Positions 1 through 5,139 of a stretch of DNA of 6,122 nucleotides are shown here, one piece after another (positions within the stretch are counted from its first letter, which is position 1; each line of letters starts with the position of its first letter). Below the pieces are notes generated by a model, which saw nothing but the letters and a program-made list of their open reading frames with translations, was not told the DNA's origin and searched no databases. The stretch is from an uncultured Eubacteriales bacterium (GTDB lineage: Bacteria; Bacillota; Clostridia; Christensenellales; Aristaeellaceae). Made by a program: the position numbers and the translations under genes. The stretch lies in assembly GCA_900553265.1 (NCBI GenBank), contig USDD01000123.1, positions 1 through 6,122 of the forward strand. The letters are read 5' to 3'.

Positions 1-48
1 ACCCCCTGCTTGTAAGGCAGGTGCTCTAACCAGCTGAGCTATGCTCCC
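1..48 (-). tRNA. tRNA-Val (anticodon UAC), 5' part only
   Basis: The minus strand folds as the first two thirds of a tRNA. The 5' acceptor strand GGGAGCA is at 48-42. The D stem GCTC/GAGC (39-36 with 26-23) encloses the loop AGCTGGTTA. The anticodon stem CCTGC/GCAGG (21-17 with 9-5) encloses the seven-base loop CTTACAA at 16-10. The anticodon TAC at 14-12 reads GUA valine codons. The variable loop begins at 4 and the window ends there, so the T arm and the 3' acceptor strand lie outside and the acceptor pairing cannot be checked. The isotype is set by the anticodon alone. Its own promoter lies just upstream, so it is probably the first gene of a tRNA unit running out of the window. Confidence 0.95.
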
Positions 49-50
49 GT

Positions 51-77
51 CCTTGTCGCTCTCTCGTAACGACAAGG
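51..77 (-). repeat. Perfect 8-bp inverted repeat between promoter and tRNA-Val
   Basis: CCTTGTCG at 51-58 is repeated as its exact reverse complement at 70-77, with an 11-base spacer. It sits between the -10 box (81-86) and the first base of tRNA-Val (48). The likely transcription start, a G at 73, falls inside the promoter-proximal arm. The full hairpin would therefore not be present in the RNA, and only an inner GUCG/CGAC pairing would remain. The repeat could be a DNA operator around the start site or a chance structure. The symmetry is seen directly; its function is inference. Confidence 0.6.
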
Positions 78-80
78 GTT

Positions 81-109
81 ATTATACTGGAGGAACCCGG
101 AAATGTCAA
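81..109 (-). promoter_or_regulatory. Consensus sigma-A promoter of tRNA-Val
   Basis: On the minus strand TTGACA (109-104) and TATAAT (86-81) are both exact consensus hexamers, separated by the ideal 17 bases (103-87). Just upstream lies an A/T-rich stretch (about 110-140) with a run of seven A on the minus strand at 123-129, resembling an UP element. A likely start is the G at 73, giving a leader of about 25 bases before the tRNA 5' end at 48, to be removed by RNase P. This quality of promoter is typical of stable RNA genes. Confidence 0.93.
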
Positions 110-160
110 CAGGTAATTTGAATTTTTTTGAGAGAATTTTCACGTCCGTTTACCCGTTTC

Positions 161-180
161 GCGCTTCAGCCCGCAAGCGC
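161..180 (-). other. Small hairpin over the crcB stop codon
   Basis: GCGCTT (180-175 on the minus strand) pairs perfectly with AAGCGC (166-161) around an 8-base loop, and the crcB stop codon TGA at 168-166 lies at the edge of the second arm. No run of T follows, so this is at best a weak end signal. I see no convincing intrinsic terminator between crcB and the tRNA promoter, and crcB transcripts might continue into the tRNA gene. Confidence 0.35.
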
Positions 181-531
181 CTGCACCAGAACGACTGCGC
201 CGACCGAGAGCAGCACGCTCAGCACCACATACGCCGCCGCGGCCGGGAGTCTCCCCGCCTGCAGCAGGCCGCTCGTCTCGAGCGCGAACGTTGAAAACGT
301 GGTAAAGCCGCCGCAGATACCCGTCTTGAGAAACAGGATCATCCGCGGGCTGAGCGCGGCGTGGCGCGCGGCGGCCGCGGCGATCAGCCCGATGGCAAAC
401 GCGCCGAGGACGTTTACCAGCAGCGTCCCCACCGGGAACCCGCCGTCCCTCCCGAGCGGCAGCAGCGAGCACAGATAGCGCAGCACGGCGCCGAGAAAGC
501 CGCCGGCTCCGACGGCAAGACAGTTCAGCAT
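166..531 (-). CDS. crcB: Fluoride ion channel CrcB/Fluc
   Basis: This 121-residue membrane protein matches the CrcB/Fluc family, which exports toxic fluoride passively across the cytoplasmic membrane as a dual-topology dimer of four-helix subunits. Visible signatures are the N-terminal GGFLGAVLRY (10-19), GTLLVNVLGAF (35-45) with the conserved pore asparagine N40, and TGICGGFTTFSTF (70-82). In the last, F79 and F82 fit the phenylalanine box, and the TTFST stretch fits the helix break that binds the central sodium ion. Length is normal for the family. The start at 531 is supported by GGAGGG at 541-536, four bases upstream. It is the last protein gene of the yerC-methyltransferase-hslO run, 63 bases after hslO, with a strong hairpin in between. 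Only one crcB is visible. Many Firmicutes carry adjacent pairs, so this one probably forms a homodimer unless a partner lies elsewhere. No fluoride riboswitch is apparent upstream. Confidence 0.95.
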   Translation of the reverse strand: MLNCLAVGAGGFLGAVLRYLCSLLPLGRDGGFPVGTLLVNVLGAFAIGLIAAAAARHAALSPRMILFLKTGICGGFTTFSTFALETSGLLQAGRLPAAAAYVVLSVLLSVGAVVLVQALAG

Positions 532-549
532 AATACCCTCCGAAAAGCG

Positions 550-576
550 CGCCCCGTCCGTGCACCGGACGGGGCG
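550..576 (-). terminator. Hairpin between hslO and crcB, probable terminator or attenuator
   Basis: CGCCCCGTCCG (576-566) pairs perfectly with CGGACGGGGCG (560-550) as an 11-bp, nearly all G/C stem with a five-base loop. It begins 18 bases after the hslO stop codon. Downstream on the minus strand come CGC and only four T (546-543), then directly the crcB Shine-Dalgarno site at 541-536. The stem is strong but the T-tract is short, so termination is likely partial and some transcription should reach crcB. Confidence 0.7.
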
Positions 577-594
577 GCGGTTGTGCTTCTTCGC

Positions 595-1473
595 TCAGAG
601 CTGGGCGAGGATGTGCTCGAGATCCTGCGCGGTGAACCTGTAGACACTGTCGCAGAACTGGCACGTCAGCTCGCAGCCGCCCTGCTCGCGCAGCATGCTC
701 TCCAGCTCACCCTTCCCCAGCGAGATCAGCGCGCGCTCGACGCGCTCGCGGCTGCAGGCGCAGCGGTACTCGACAGGATCGCTCTCGAGGATCTTCACCT
801 CGAAATCGGAGAGGACGGTGCGCAGCATGTGCTCGGGGTCGGGGTCGCGCTCGAGCATGGTGGAGACGTTCCCCGCGGCCATGACGCCGCCCTCGACCCT
901 GGCGATGGTGTCCTCACCCGCGCCGGGCATGAGCTGGATGAGATAGCCGCCCGCGGATTTCACGCTCTGGTCGCGGTCGACGAGCACGCCCAGCGCGCAG
1001 GCGGTGGGAATCTGCTCGGACTCGACGAAGTATCCCGCGATGTCCTCGGCAATCTCGCCGCCGAGGAGGTCAACCGTGCCGACGTACGGCTCCTTCATGT
1101 GCAGGTCTTTGATGACGGTGATGGTACCCTCGGAACCGACGGCGCGGCCCACGTCGAGCTTGCCGTCCGCGCGCAGGGGCAGATCCACCTGCGGGTTCGT
1201 CACATAGCCGCGGACGTTGCCCTCCGGGTCGGATACGGCGAGCACCGTCCCAAGCGGGCCGCCGCCCTTGATCTGGAGCGTCAGGCTCGCGCCGCGGCCC
1301 TTGAGGGCGTTGCCCATGAGGCTCGCGCCCGAGAGCGCGCGGCCGAGGGCCGCCGTCGCCACGGGCAGGGTTTTATGAATCTGACGGGCGCGCTCGGTCA
1401 GATCGCGGCTGCAGATGGCAGCCGCCTGCACGAGTCCGTCCGAGGTGATGGCTCTGATGATACGATCGCTCAT
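595..1473 (-). CDS. hslO: Redox-regulated holdase chaperone Hsp33
   Basis: This 292-residue cytoplasmic protein has the full length and layout of Hsp33, which binds unfolding proteins during oxidative stress combined with heat. The N-terminal domain shows typical Hsp33 text, such as the substrate-core stretches around LMGNALKG (52-59) and GYVTNP (89-94). The C-terminal zinc switch is present as CxC (C238, C240) and CxxC (C271, C274). Those four cysteines bind zinc when reduced and form disulfides when oxidised, unfolding the linker and switching the chaperone on. An additional cysteine, C267, lies four residues before the CxxC pair. The start ATG at 1473 is backed by AGGAGA at 1489-1484. That site abuts the stop codon of the upstream methyltransferase gene (TAAGGAGA), 15 bases separate the two genes, and translational coupling is likely. 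The identification is firm. Confidence 0.97.
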   Translation of the reverse strand: MSDRIIRAITSDGLVQAAAICSRDLTERARQIHKTLPVATAALGRALSGASLMGNALKGRGASLTLQIKGGGPLGTVLAVSDPEGNVRGYVTNPQVDLPLRADGKLDVGRAVGSEGTITVIKDLHMKEPYVGTVDLLGGEIAEDIAGYFVESEQIPTACALGVLVDRDQSVKSAGGYLIQLMPGAGEDTIARVEGGVMAAGNVSTMLERDPDPEHMLRTVLSDFEVKILESDPVEYRCACSRERVERALISLGKGELESMLREQGGCELTCQFCDSVYRFTAQDLEHILAQL

Positions 1474-1483
1474 TCGGCTTCGT

Positions 1484-1491
1484 TCTCCTTA
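1484..1491 (-). promoter_or_regulatory. hslO Shine-Dalgarno fused to methyltransferase stop codon
   Basis: The minus strand reads TAAGGAGA: the stop codon TAA of the methyltransferase (1491-1489) shares its last base with AGGAGA (1489-1484), which is 10 bases from the hslO ATG. A ribosome finishing the first gene is placed directly over the initiation signal of the next. This supports a single transcript. Confidence 0.75.
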
Positions 1492-2229
1492 GTTCTGGTT
1501 TCTCTCGCAGACAAAATAGATCCGCTGCGCCCCGTCTGCCGGGCGGCGCAGCTTCATGTCGCCGTAGGTGCGGATGCGGGTAAAGCCCGCCGCGCGCAGC
1601 CACGCGGTCAGCTCCTCGGCGGTGTAGCAGCGCTGGCGGTGATACTCGAACCCGCGCTCCCACGCGCCGTCCGGCCGCAGGTTAAAGAGGTCGACATAGT
1701 AGCTGCATATCCCGCGGCTGAACTCCGTGCGCCAGACGCAGTAGGCGTCCTCCGTCTCGTCGAGGTAGACCTGCCCGTCGAGACGGAGGAACTTCTCTGG
1801 CGTGTTCACGTCGAAAATGAGCGTACCGCCGGGCGCGATGAACAGGTGCAGCCGCTCGAAGGTGCGCTGCACGTCGCGGGGATTTGTCAGATAGTTGAGA
1901 CTGTCGAGACAGCAGATCGCCGCGTCGACCGTTCCGTACAGGTCGAGCTGCGGCATCGACTGGTGCAGGAACACCGGCGGGATGCCGGGTCCGGTCTTGG
2001 CCGCGGCGGCGGCGAGCATGTCCTCCGATCCGTCGACCGCGATCAGTTCATAGCCGCGTGCGGTCAGCAGCCACGTCATCGTCCCCGTCCCGCAGGCGAG
2101 GTCGAGCACCGTGTGCACCGGCAGGCGGGCGCGCTGAAACAGCCGCTCGAGAAAGTCCGCGCGGCGCTGATAGTCGACGTCCTCGGTCAGCTCGTCATAC
2201 GACGCGGCCAGGCGCTCATAGCTGCTCAT
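1489..2229 (-). CDS. Class I SAM-dependent methyltransferase, substrate unknown
   Basis: The 246-residue product is a Rossmann-fold methyltransferase using S-adenosylmethionine. It begins MSSYERLAASYDELTEDVDY, the usual opening of small Firmicutes methyltransferases with the YDxL motif. Motif I is VLDLACGTGT (41-50, SAM glycine loop), the acidic ribose-binding position is D66 in AVDGSEDML (64-72), and motif IV is around DAAICCLDSLNYL (102-114). IAPGGTLIFDV (131-141) is the post-IV strand. A second-half segment with EYHRQRCYTAEELTAWL is typical of the same group. I chose ATG at 2229, which overlaps the upstream regulator gene by 14 bases. An in-frame ATG at 2277 would add sixteen mostly basic residues unlike the family. 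The Shine-Dalgarno site is weak (AGGG at 2235-2232), consistent with coupling to the upstream gene. The sequence does not tell whether the target is a small molecule, RNA or protein, and no gene name is justified. Confidence 0.9.
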   Translation of the reverse strand: MSSYERLAASYDELTEDVDYQRRADFLERLFQRARLPVHTVLDLACGTGTMTWLLTARGYELIAVDGSEDMLAAAAAKTGPGIPPVFLHQSMPQLDLYGTVDAAICCLDSLNYLTNPRDVQRTFERLHLFIAPGGTLIFDVNTPEKFLRLDGQVYLDETEDAYCVWRTEFSRGICSYYVDLFNLRPDGAWERGFEYHRQRCYTAEELTAWLRAAGFTRIRTYGDMKLRRPADGAQRIYFVCERNQN

Positions 2230-2548
2230 CGCCCTGCTTCTCGCGCTGCGCCTGAATCTTGTCGAGAATGCTCTCATAGCCGCCCGCGCCGTTGAGCAGG
2301 CAGCGGTTCACGCGGCTGATCGTGGCGCTGGACGCGCCGGTTTTCTCGAGAATGTCGTTGTAGATCATCCCGTCGTTGAGCAGCATCGCCACCTCAAAGC
2401 GCTGCTCCATGCTGCGCAGCTCGGAGATCGTGCAAAGGTCCTGGAAGAAGTGATAGCACTCCTCCTCGTTTTCCAGCATCAGGATGGCCTGATACAGATG
2501 ATCGCTCTTTTCCTTCTTGGAAATTTTAGACTTGGCAGCCCTAACCAT
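2216..2548 (-). CDS. yerC: YerC/YecD-type TrpR-related DNA-binding protein
   Basis: This 110-residue protein belongs to the TrpR-like helix-turn-helix family typified by Bacillus YerC, of the same length class. A basic N-terminus (MVRAAKSKISKKEKSD) precedes a helical region containing LCTISELRSMEQRFEVAMLL (38-57). The helix-turn-helix follows at about 60-84, with GASSATISRVNRCL resembling the TrpR recognition helix (ATITRGSNxL-like). The C-terminal tail is charged. TrpR itself binds tryptophan, but the ligand and target genes of this branch are not evident here. The start at 2548 is fixed by AGGAGG at 2562-2557, eight bases upstream. An in-frame ATG at 2635 would lie upstream of the promoter and is discounted. 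It is the first gene of its unit, directly after a good promoter, and its stop overlaps the methyltransferase start by 14 bases. The family call is secure; the gene symbol is by family. Confidence 0.88.
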   Translation of the reverse strand: MVRAAKSKISKKEKSDHLYQAILMLENEEECYHFFQDLCTISELRSMEQRFEVAMLLNDGMIYNDILEKTGASSATISRVNRCLLNGAGGYESILDKIQAQREKQGDEQL

Positions 2549-2556
2549 AGATATTT

Positions 2557-2562
2557 CCTCCT
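2557..2562 (-). promoter_or_regulatory. Shine-Dalgarno site fixing the yerC start
   Basis: AGGAGG on the minus strand lies eight bases before ATG at 2548. It decides against the longer in-frame reading from 2635, which has no such site and would start before the mapped promoter. Confidence 0.88.
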
Positions 2563-2592
2563 GTATTGAATCCTCAAAGTTTCGCTGTTTAG

Positions 2593-2621
2593 AGTATAAC
2601 ATTTTACTACATGAAAGTAAA
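2593..2621 (-). promoter_or_regulatory. Sigma-A promoter of the yerC-methyltransferase-hslO unit
   Basis: On the minus strand the -35 box is TTTACT (2621-2616) and the -10 box TATACT (2598-2593), 17 bases apart, with an extended -10 TG two bases before the -10 (TGTTATACT). The expected start is near 2586, giving a leader of about 38 bases that holds the yerC Shine-Dalgarno site. The surroundings are A/T-rich compared with the GC-rich coding sequence on both sides. It probably drives yerC, the methyltransferase and hslO, with some read-through to crcB. Confidence 0.82.
2603..2621. promoter_or_regulatory. Inverted repeat over the -35 box, possible operator
   Basis: TTTACT at 2603-2608 is mirrored by AGTAAA at 2616-2621, with seven bases between (a 19-base element). 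One arm is the -35 box of the yerC promoter, so a dimeric protein bound here would block RNA polymerase. Because yerC is the first gene and encodes a TrpR-like helix-turn-helix protein, autoregulation is an attractive guess. Short A/T-rich symmetries do occur by chance. Confidence 0.45.
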
Positions 2622-2660
2622 CACCCCAGCCGCATTTTTTATAAAGCCCCGCCGAAAATG

Positions 2661-2695
2661 CCGATCCCCCGGGAACAACGTTTCCGGGGGATCGG
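2661..2695 (-). terminator. Strong terminator after malQ
   Basis: A 12-bp perfect stem (CCGATCCCCCGG with CCGGGGGATCGG) is extended by one G-T and two A-T pairs to 15 bp around a five-base loop (2680-2676). It lies 49 bases after the malQ stop codon. On the minus strand it is followed by CATTTTC. The T-tract is short, but the stem is very stable and separates the sugar-uptake unit from the yerC promoter. On the plus strand it is followed by TCCTTT, so a bidirectional role is possible, although no plus-strand gene is seen. Confidence 0.88.
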
Positions 2696-2744
2696 TCCTT
2701 TCCATCTTCCTCGCTTTCAAAGGGGATGGGAATATATGCGTTTG

Positions 2745-4229
2745 TCAGATGCGGCCGTAGAGCGCCGTCTTATGGCGGATGCGCTCAGCCAGCGCCGCGG
2801 ATGCCTCGCCGGGGAGCAGGCGCCAGCGCCAGTTGCCCGCGCTCGTGCCGGGCGTGTTCGTGCGGCAGCCCACGCTGAGGCCCAGCCAGTCCTGCAGCTG
2901 GGCGACAAAGAGCGCCGAGGGGCTGGAAAGGCCGCCGCGCAGCATACCCTCGCAGAAGCCCTCCGCATCGTTCAGTCCGAAGTACTCGCCCGCGCGGGCG
3001 ACGGACTCGCCCGATGCTTCCCCGCGCCAAAGGGCGAGGGGGCTGTTGTCGTGCGTGCCGGTATAGCAGATGCTGCGCTCCGGGAATGCGTGCGGCAGAC
3101 CCGCGCTGTCGTCCCGGTCGTCGAAGGCGAACTCGAGCACCTTCATGCCCGGCCATTGCGAATCGCGCAGCAGCTGCGAAAGTTCGGGCGTGGGATAGCC
3201 CAGATCCTCGGCGATGAACTCCAGCTTCGGAAACCACCCGTTCAGCACACCGATCAGATCCATGCCCGGCCCCTTGACCCAGTGGCCATTCTTGGCCGTC
3301 GTCTCGCCGTAGGGCACGGCCCAGTACGCCTCGAACCCGCGGAAGTGGTCGACACGGATGACATCATAGAGCTTGCCCGCGCCGTCGATGCGGCGGATCC
3401 ACCAGCCGAAGCCGTCCGCCTTCATGCGGTCCCAGCGGTAGAGGGGGTTGCCCCAGAGCTGGCCGTCGGCGCTGAAGTAGTCCGGCGGCACGCCGGAGAC
3501 CTCCGTCGGCACGCACCGCTCGTCGAGCTGGAAGCTCGCCGGGTCGGCCCAGACGTCCGCCGAGTCCATCGCGACGTAGATCGGCAGATCGCCGATCACG
3601 CGGATGCCGAGGTGATGCAGATAGTCCCGCAGGCGGTTCCACTGCCGGAAGAACAGGAATTGCAGATAGATGAACAACTCCACGTCCTCGCGCAGGAGCG
3701 TGCGGTACTTCTCGAGCACGGCGGGGGATCTGCGCAGGCGGAGCTCCTCGTCGTCCCACTCCGTCCACGCGCGCATGCCGAAATGGCGCTTGCAGGCCAT
3801 GAAGAGCGCGTAGTCCGGGAGCCAGCGCGCGTTTTCGCGTTCGAAGGCGGCGACGGCCTCGCGGTCGCGCTCCCAACCGCGCGCCTTGGCGCGCGCGAGC
3901 ACGGCAAAGCGGCTCTCATAAATTTTCCCGTAGTCGACGTATCGGGGATCGTCTCCCCAGTCGGCGGCGGCGATTTCACCGGCGGTCAGCAGCCCGTCGG
4001 CCGCCAGCTCGTCGAGGTCGATGAAATAGGGGTTGCCGGCGTAGGTGGAGAAGCTCTGGTACGGGGAGTCTCCGTAGCTCGTCGGCCCGAGGGGCAGCAT
4101 CTGCCAGTAGCTCTGGCCCGCTGCGTGCAGAAAATCGGCAAAGTCATATGCGGCCCGGCCGAACGTGCCGATCCCGTGTGGGGACGGGAGGGCATACACC
4201 GGCATCAGGATGCCGCTGCTTCGTTTCAT
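2745..4229 (-). CDS. malQ: 4-alpha-glucanotransferase (amylomaltase, GH77)
   Basis: This 494-residue cytoplasmic enzyme transfers alpha-1,4-glucan segments between maltodextrins, releasing glucose and building longer chains that phosphorylase can use. Family GH77 landmarks are complete. They are LPSPHGIGTFG (14-24), GDSPYQSFSTYAGNPYFIDL (53-72), GDLPIYVAMDSADVWA (213-228), nucleophile D294 in RVDHFRGFEAYW, acid/base E341 in FIAEDLG, and transition-state D394 in YTGTHDN. The C-terminal NTPGTSAGNWRWR (458-470) is also typical. The spacing agrees with Thermus amylomaltase (D293, E340, D395) and the length is that of the compact bacterial form. I start it at ATG 4229 because AGGTGAT (4243-4237) lies seven bases upstream. 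An in-frame GTG at 4241 and ATG at 4238 would lie within or next to that site. It follows the malG-like gene by 49 bases, with no terminator between, and ends before a strong terminator, so it is the last gene of the uptake operon. Confidence 0.97.
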   Translation of the reverse strand: MKRSSGILMPVYALPSPHGIGTFGRAAYDFADFLHAAGQSYWQMLPLGPTSYGDSPYQSFSTYAGNPYFIDLDELAADGLLTAGEIAAADWGDDPRYVDYGKIYESRFAVLARAKARGWERDREAVAAFERENARWLPDYALFMACKRHFGMRAWTEWDDEELRLRRSPAVLEKYRTLLREDVELFIYLQFLFFRQWNRLRDYLHHLGIRVIGDLPIYVAMDSADVWADPASFQLDERCVPTEVSGVPPDYFSADGQLWGNPLYRWDRMKADGFGWWIRRIDGAGKLYDVIRVDHFRGFEAYWAVPYGETTAKNGHWVKGPGMDLIGVLNGWFPKLEFIAEDLGYPTPELSQLLRDSQWPGMKVLEFAFDDRDDSAGLPHAFPERSICYTGTHDNSPLALWRGEASGESVARAGEYFGLNDAEGFCEGMLRGGLSSPSALFVAQLQDWLGLSVGCRTNTPGTSAGNWRWRLLPGEASAALAERIRHKTALYGRI

Positions 4230-4236
4230 AGTAAGC

Positions 4237-4243
4237 ATCACCT
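4237..4243 (-). promoter_or_regulatory. Shine-Dalgarno site deciding the malQ start
   Basis: AGGTGAT matches the 3' part of the extended Shine-Dalgarno sequence GGAGGTGAT and stands seven bases before ATG at 4229. The alternative in-frame starts GTG 4241 and ATG 4238 overlap it, so they are unlikely to be used. Confidence 0.7.
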
Positions 4244-4278
4244 GCTCTCTGAGATCTTGGAAAATGGGGTATCCGGGC

Positions 4279-5139
4279 TCAGCCCTTGACCGCGCCTGCG
4301 GCGACGCCCTTGATGATGTGCTTCTGGCAGCACAGGTAGAAGATAATAACTGGGACGATGCTCAGCATGATCAGCGCCATGGTGGCGCCCATATCCACCG
4401 TGCCGTAGCTGCCGCGCAGATACTGGATATGGATGGGGATGGTGCGGTATCTGTTCACGTCCAGAACCAGACTGGGCAGCAGATAGTCGTTCCACACCCA
4501 CATGATCTCCAGCACACCCACGGAGATCATCGTCGGCTTCAGCATGGGCAGCACCACCCGGAAGAAGGTACCCACCGGGCCACAACCGTCGATGGCGGCG
4601 GCCTCTTCAATCTCCAGCGGCAGGCTCTTGACGAAGCCCGTAAACATAAACACCGCCAGACCTGCGCCGAAGCCCAGATAAATCACGGGGATCGTCCACG
4701 GGGTGTTCAGATGCAGCTGGTCCGTCGTCCGGGCCAGCGTGTACATGACCATCTGGAACGGCACCACCATGGAGAATACGCACAGGTAGTACACGATCTT
4801 ACTGACCAGACTTCCCACACGGGAGATGTACCACGCCGCCATCGACGTACACAGCAGGATCAGCGCCGTGGAGGCGATGGTGATGAAGAAGCTGTAGAAC
4901 ACCACCTTATAGAAGGCAAAGTTGCCGAAGGTCATGCCCTTGACATAGTTCTTCAGACCCACAAAGGACTCCGCCGTGGGCAGCTTGAAGGTCTCGGTAT
5001 TGACGAAGGCGTTTGCCTTCAGCGAGTTGATGAGCACCAGAACCACCGGCATCAGATAGAGCACGGAGATCACGGTGAACAGCACCGTCATAAACGTCTG
5101 ACGGCGTTCTCTGCGGCGCAGAGCCTCGGTTTTCATCAT
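4279..5139 (-). CDS. Sugar ABC transporter permease, MalG/CUT1 type
   Basis: The 286-residue product is an inner (cytoplasmic) membrane permease of the carbohydrate CUT1 ABC family. A basic cytoplasmic N-terminus precedes about six membrane segments, starting at about 17-39. The cytoplasmic EAA loop that contacts the ATPase is LEIEEAAAIDGCGPVGTFFRVVLPMLKP (175-202, key residues E178, E179, D184, G185, L197, P198). The C-terminus GVAAGAVKG closely resembles the MalG tail (GLTAGGVKG in Escherichia coli), which reaches into the MalK ATPase dimer. The start ATG at 5139 forms an ATGA overlap of 4 bases with the malF-like stop. AAGGAGGTG (5153-5145) lies five bases upstream, inside the end of the preceding gene. 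A second ATG follows at once (5136). With the upstream permease it would form the heterodimeric channel. Maltodextrin as substrate is inferred from malQ next door; other oligosaccharides are possible. Confidence 0.93.
   Translation of the reverse strand: MMKTEALRRRERRQTFMTVLFTVISVLYLMPVVLVLINSLKANAFVNTETFKLPTAESFVGLKNYVKGMTFGNFAFYKVVFYSFFITIASTALILLCTSMAAWYISRVGSLVSKIVYYLCVFSMVVPFQMVMYTLARTTDQLHLNTPWTIPVIYLGFGAGLAVFMFTGFVKSLPLEIEEAAAIDGCGPVGTFFRVVLPMLKPTMISVGVLEIMWVWNDYLLPSLVLDVNRYRTIPIHIQYLRGSYGTVDMGATMALIMLSIVPVIIFYLCCQKHIIKGVAAGAVKG

Noticed and set aside
532..594. Fluoride riboswitch upstream of crcB
   Set aside because: The 63-base gap is filled by the GC hairpin and the ribosome site. 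I could not find the conserved core of the fluoride riboswitch by eye. A covariance search would be decisive.
2230..2277. Longer N-terminus for the methyltransferase from ATG 2277
   Set aside because: The extra residues (MRAFSTRFRRSARSRA) are arginine-rich and unlike the family, and would deepen the overlap with yerC to 62 bases. The family-typical start is at 2229.
361..2295. A 644-codon open frame on the plus strand, opposite crcB, hslO and the methyltransferase
   Set aside because: It runs antisense to three well-identified genes, has low-complexity Arg/Ala/Glu-rich text with no recognisable domain and no good ribosome site. Long antisense open frames are common in GC-rich coding DNA.
2517..4289. 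A 590-codon open frame on the plus strand, opposite malQ
   Set aside because: It crosses the yerC promoter and the strong terminator and mirrors malQ codon structure. Its translation shows no family signature, so it is a compositional shadow of malQ.
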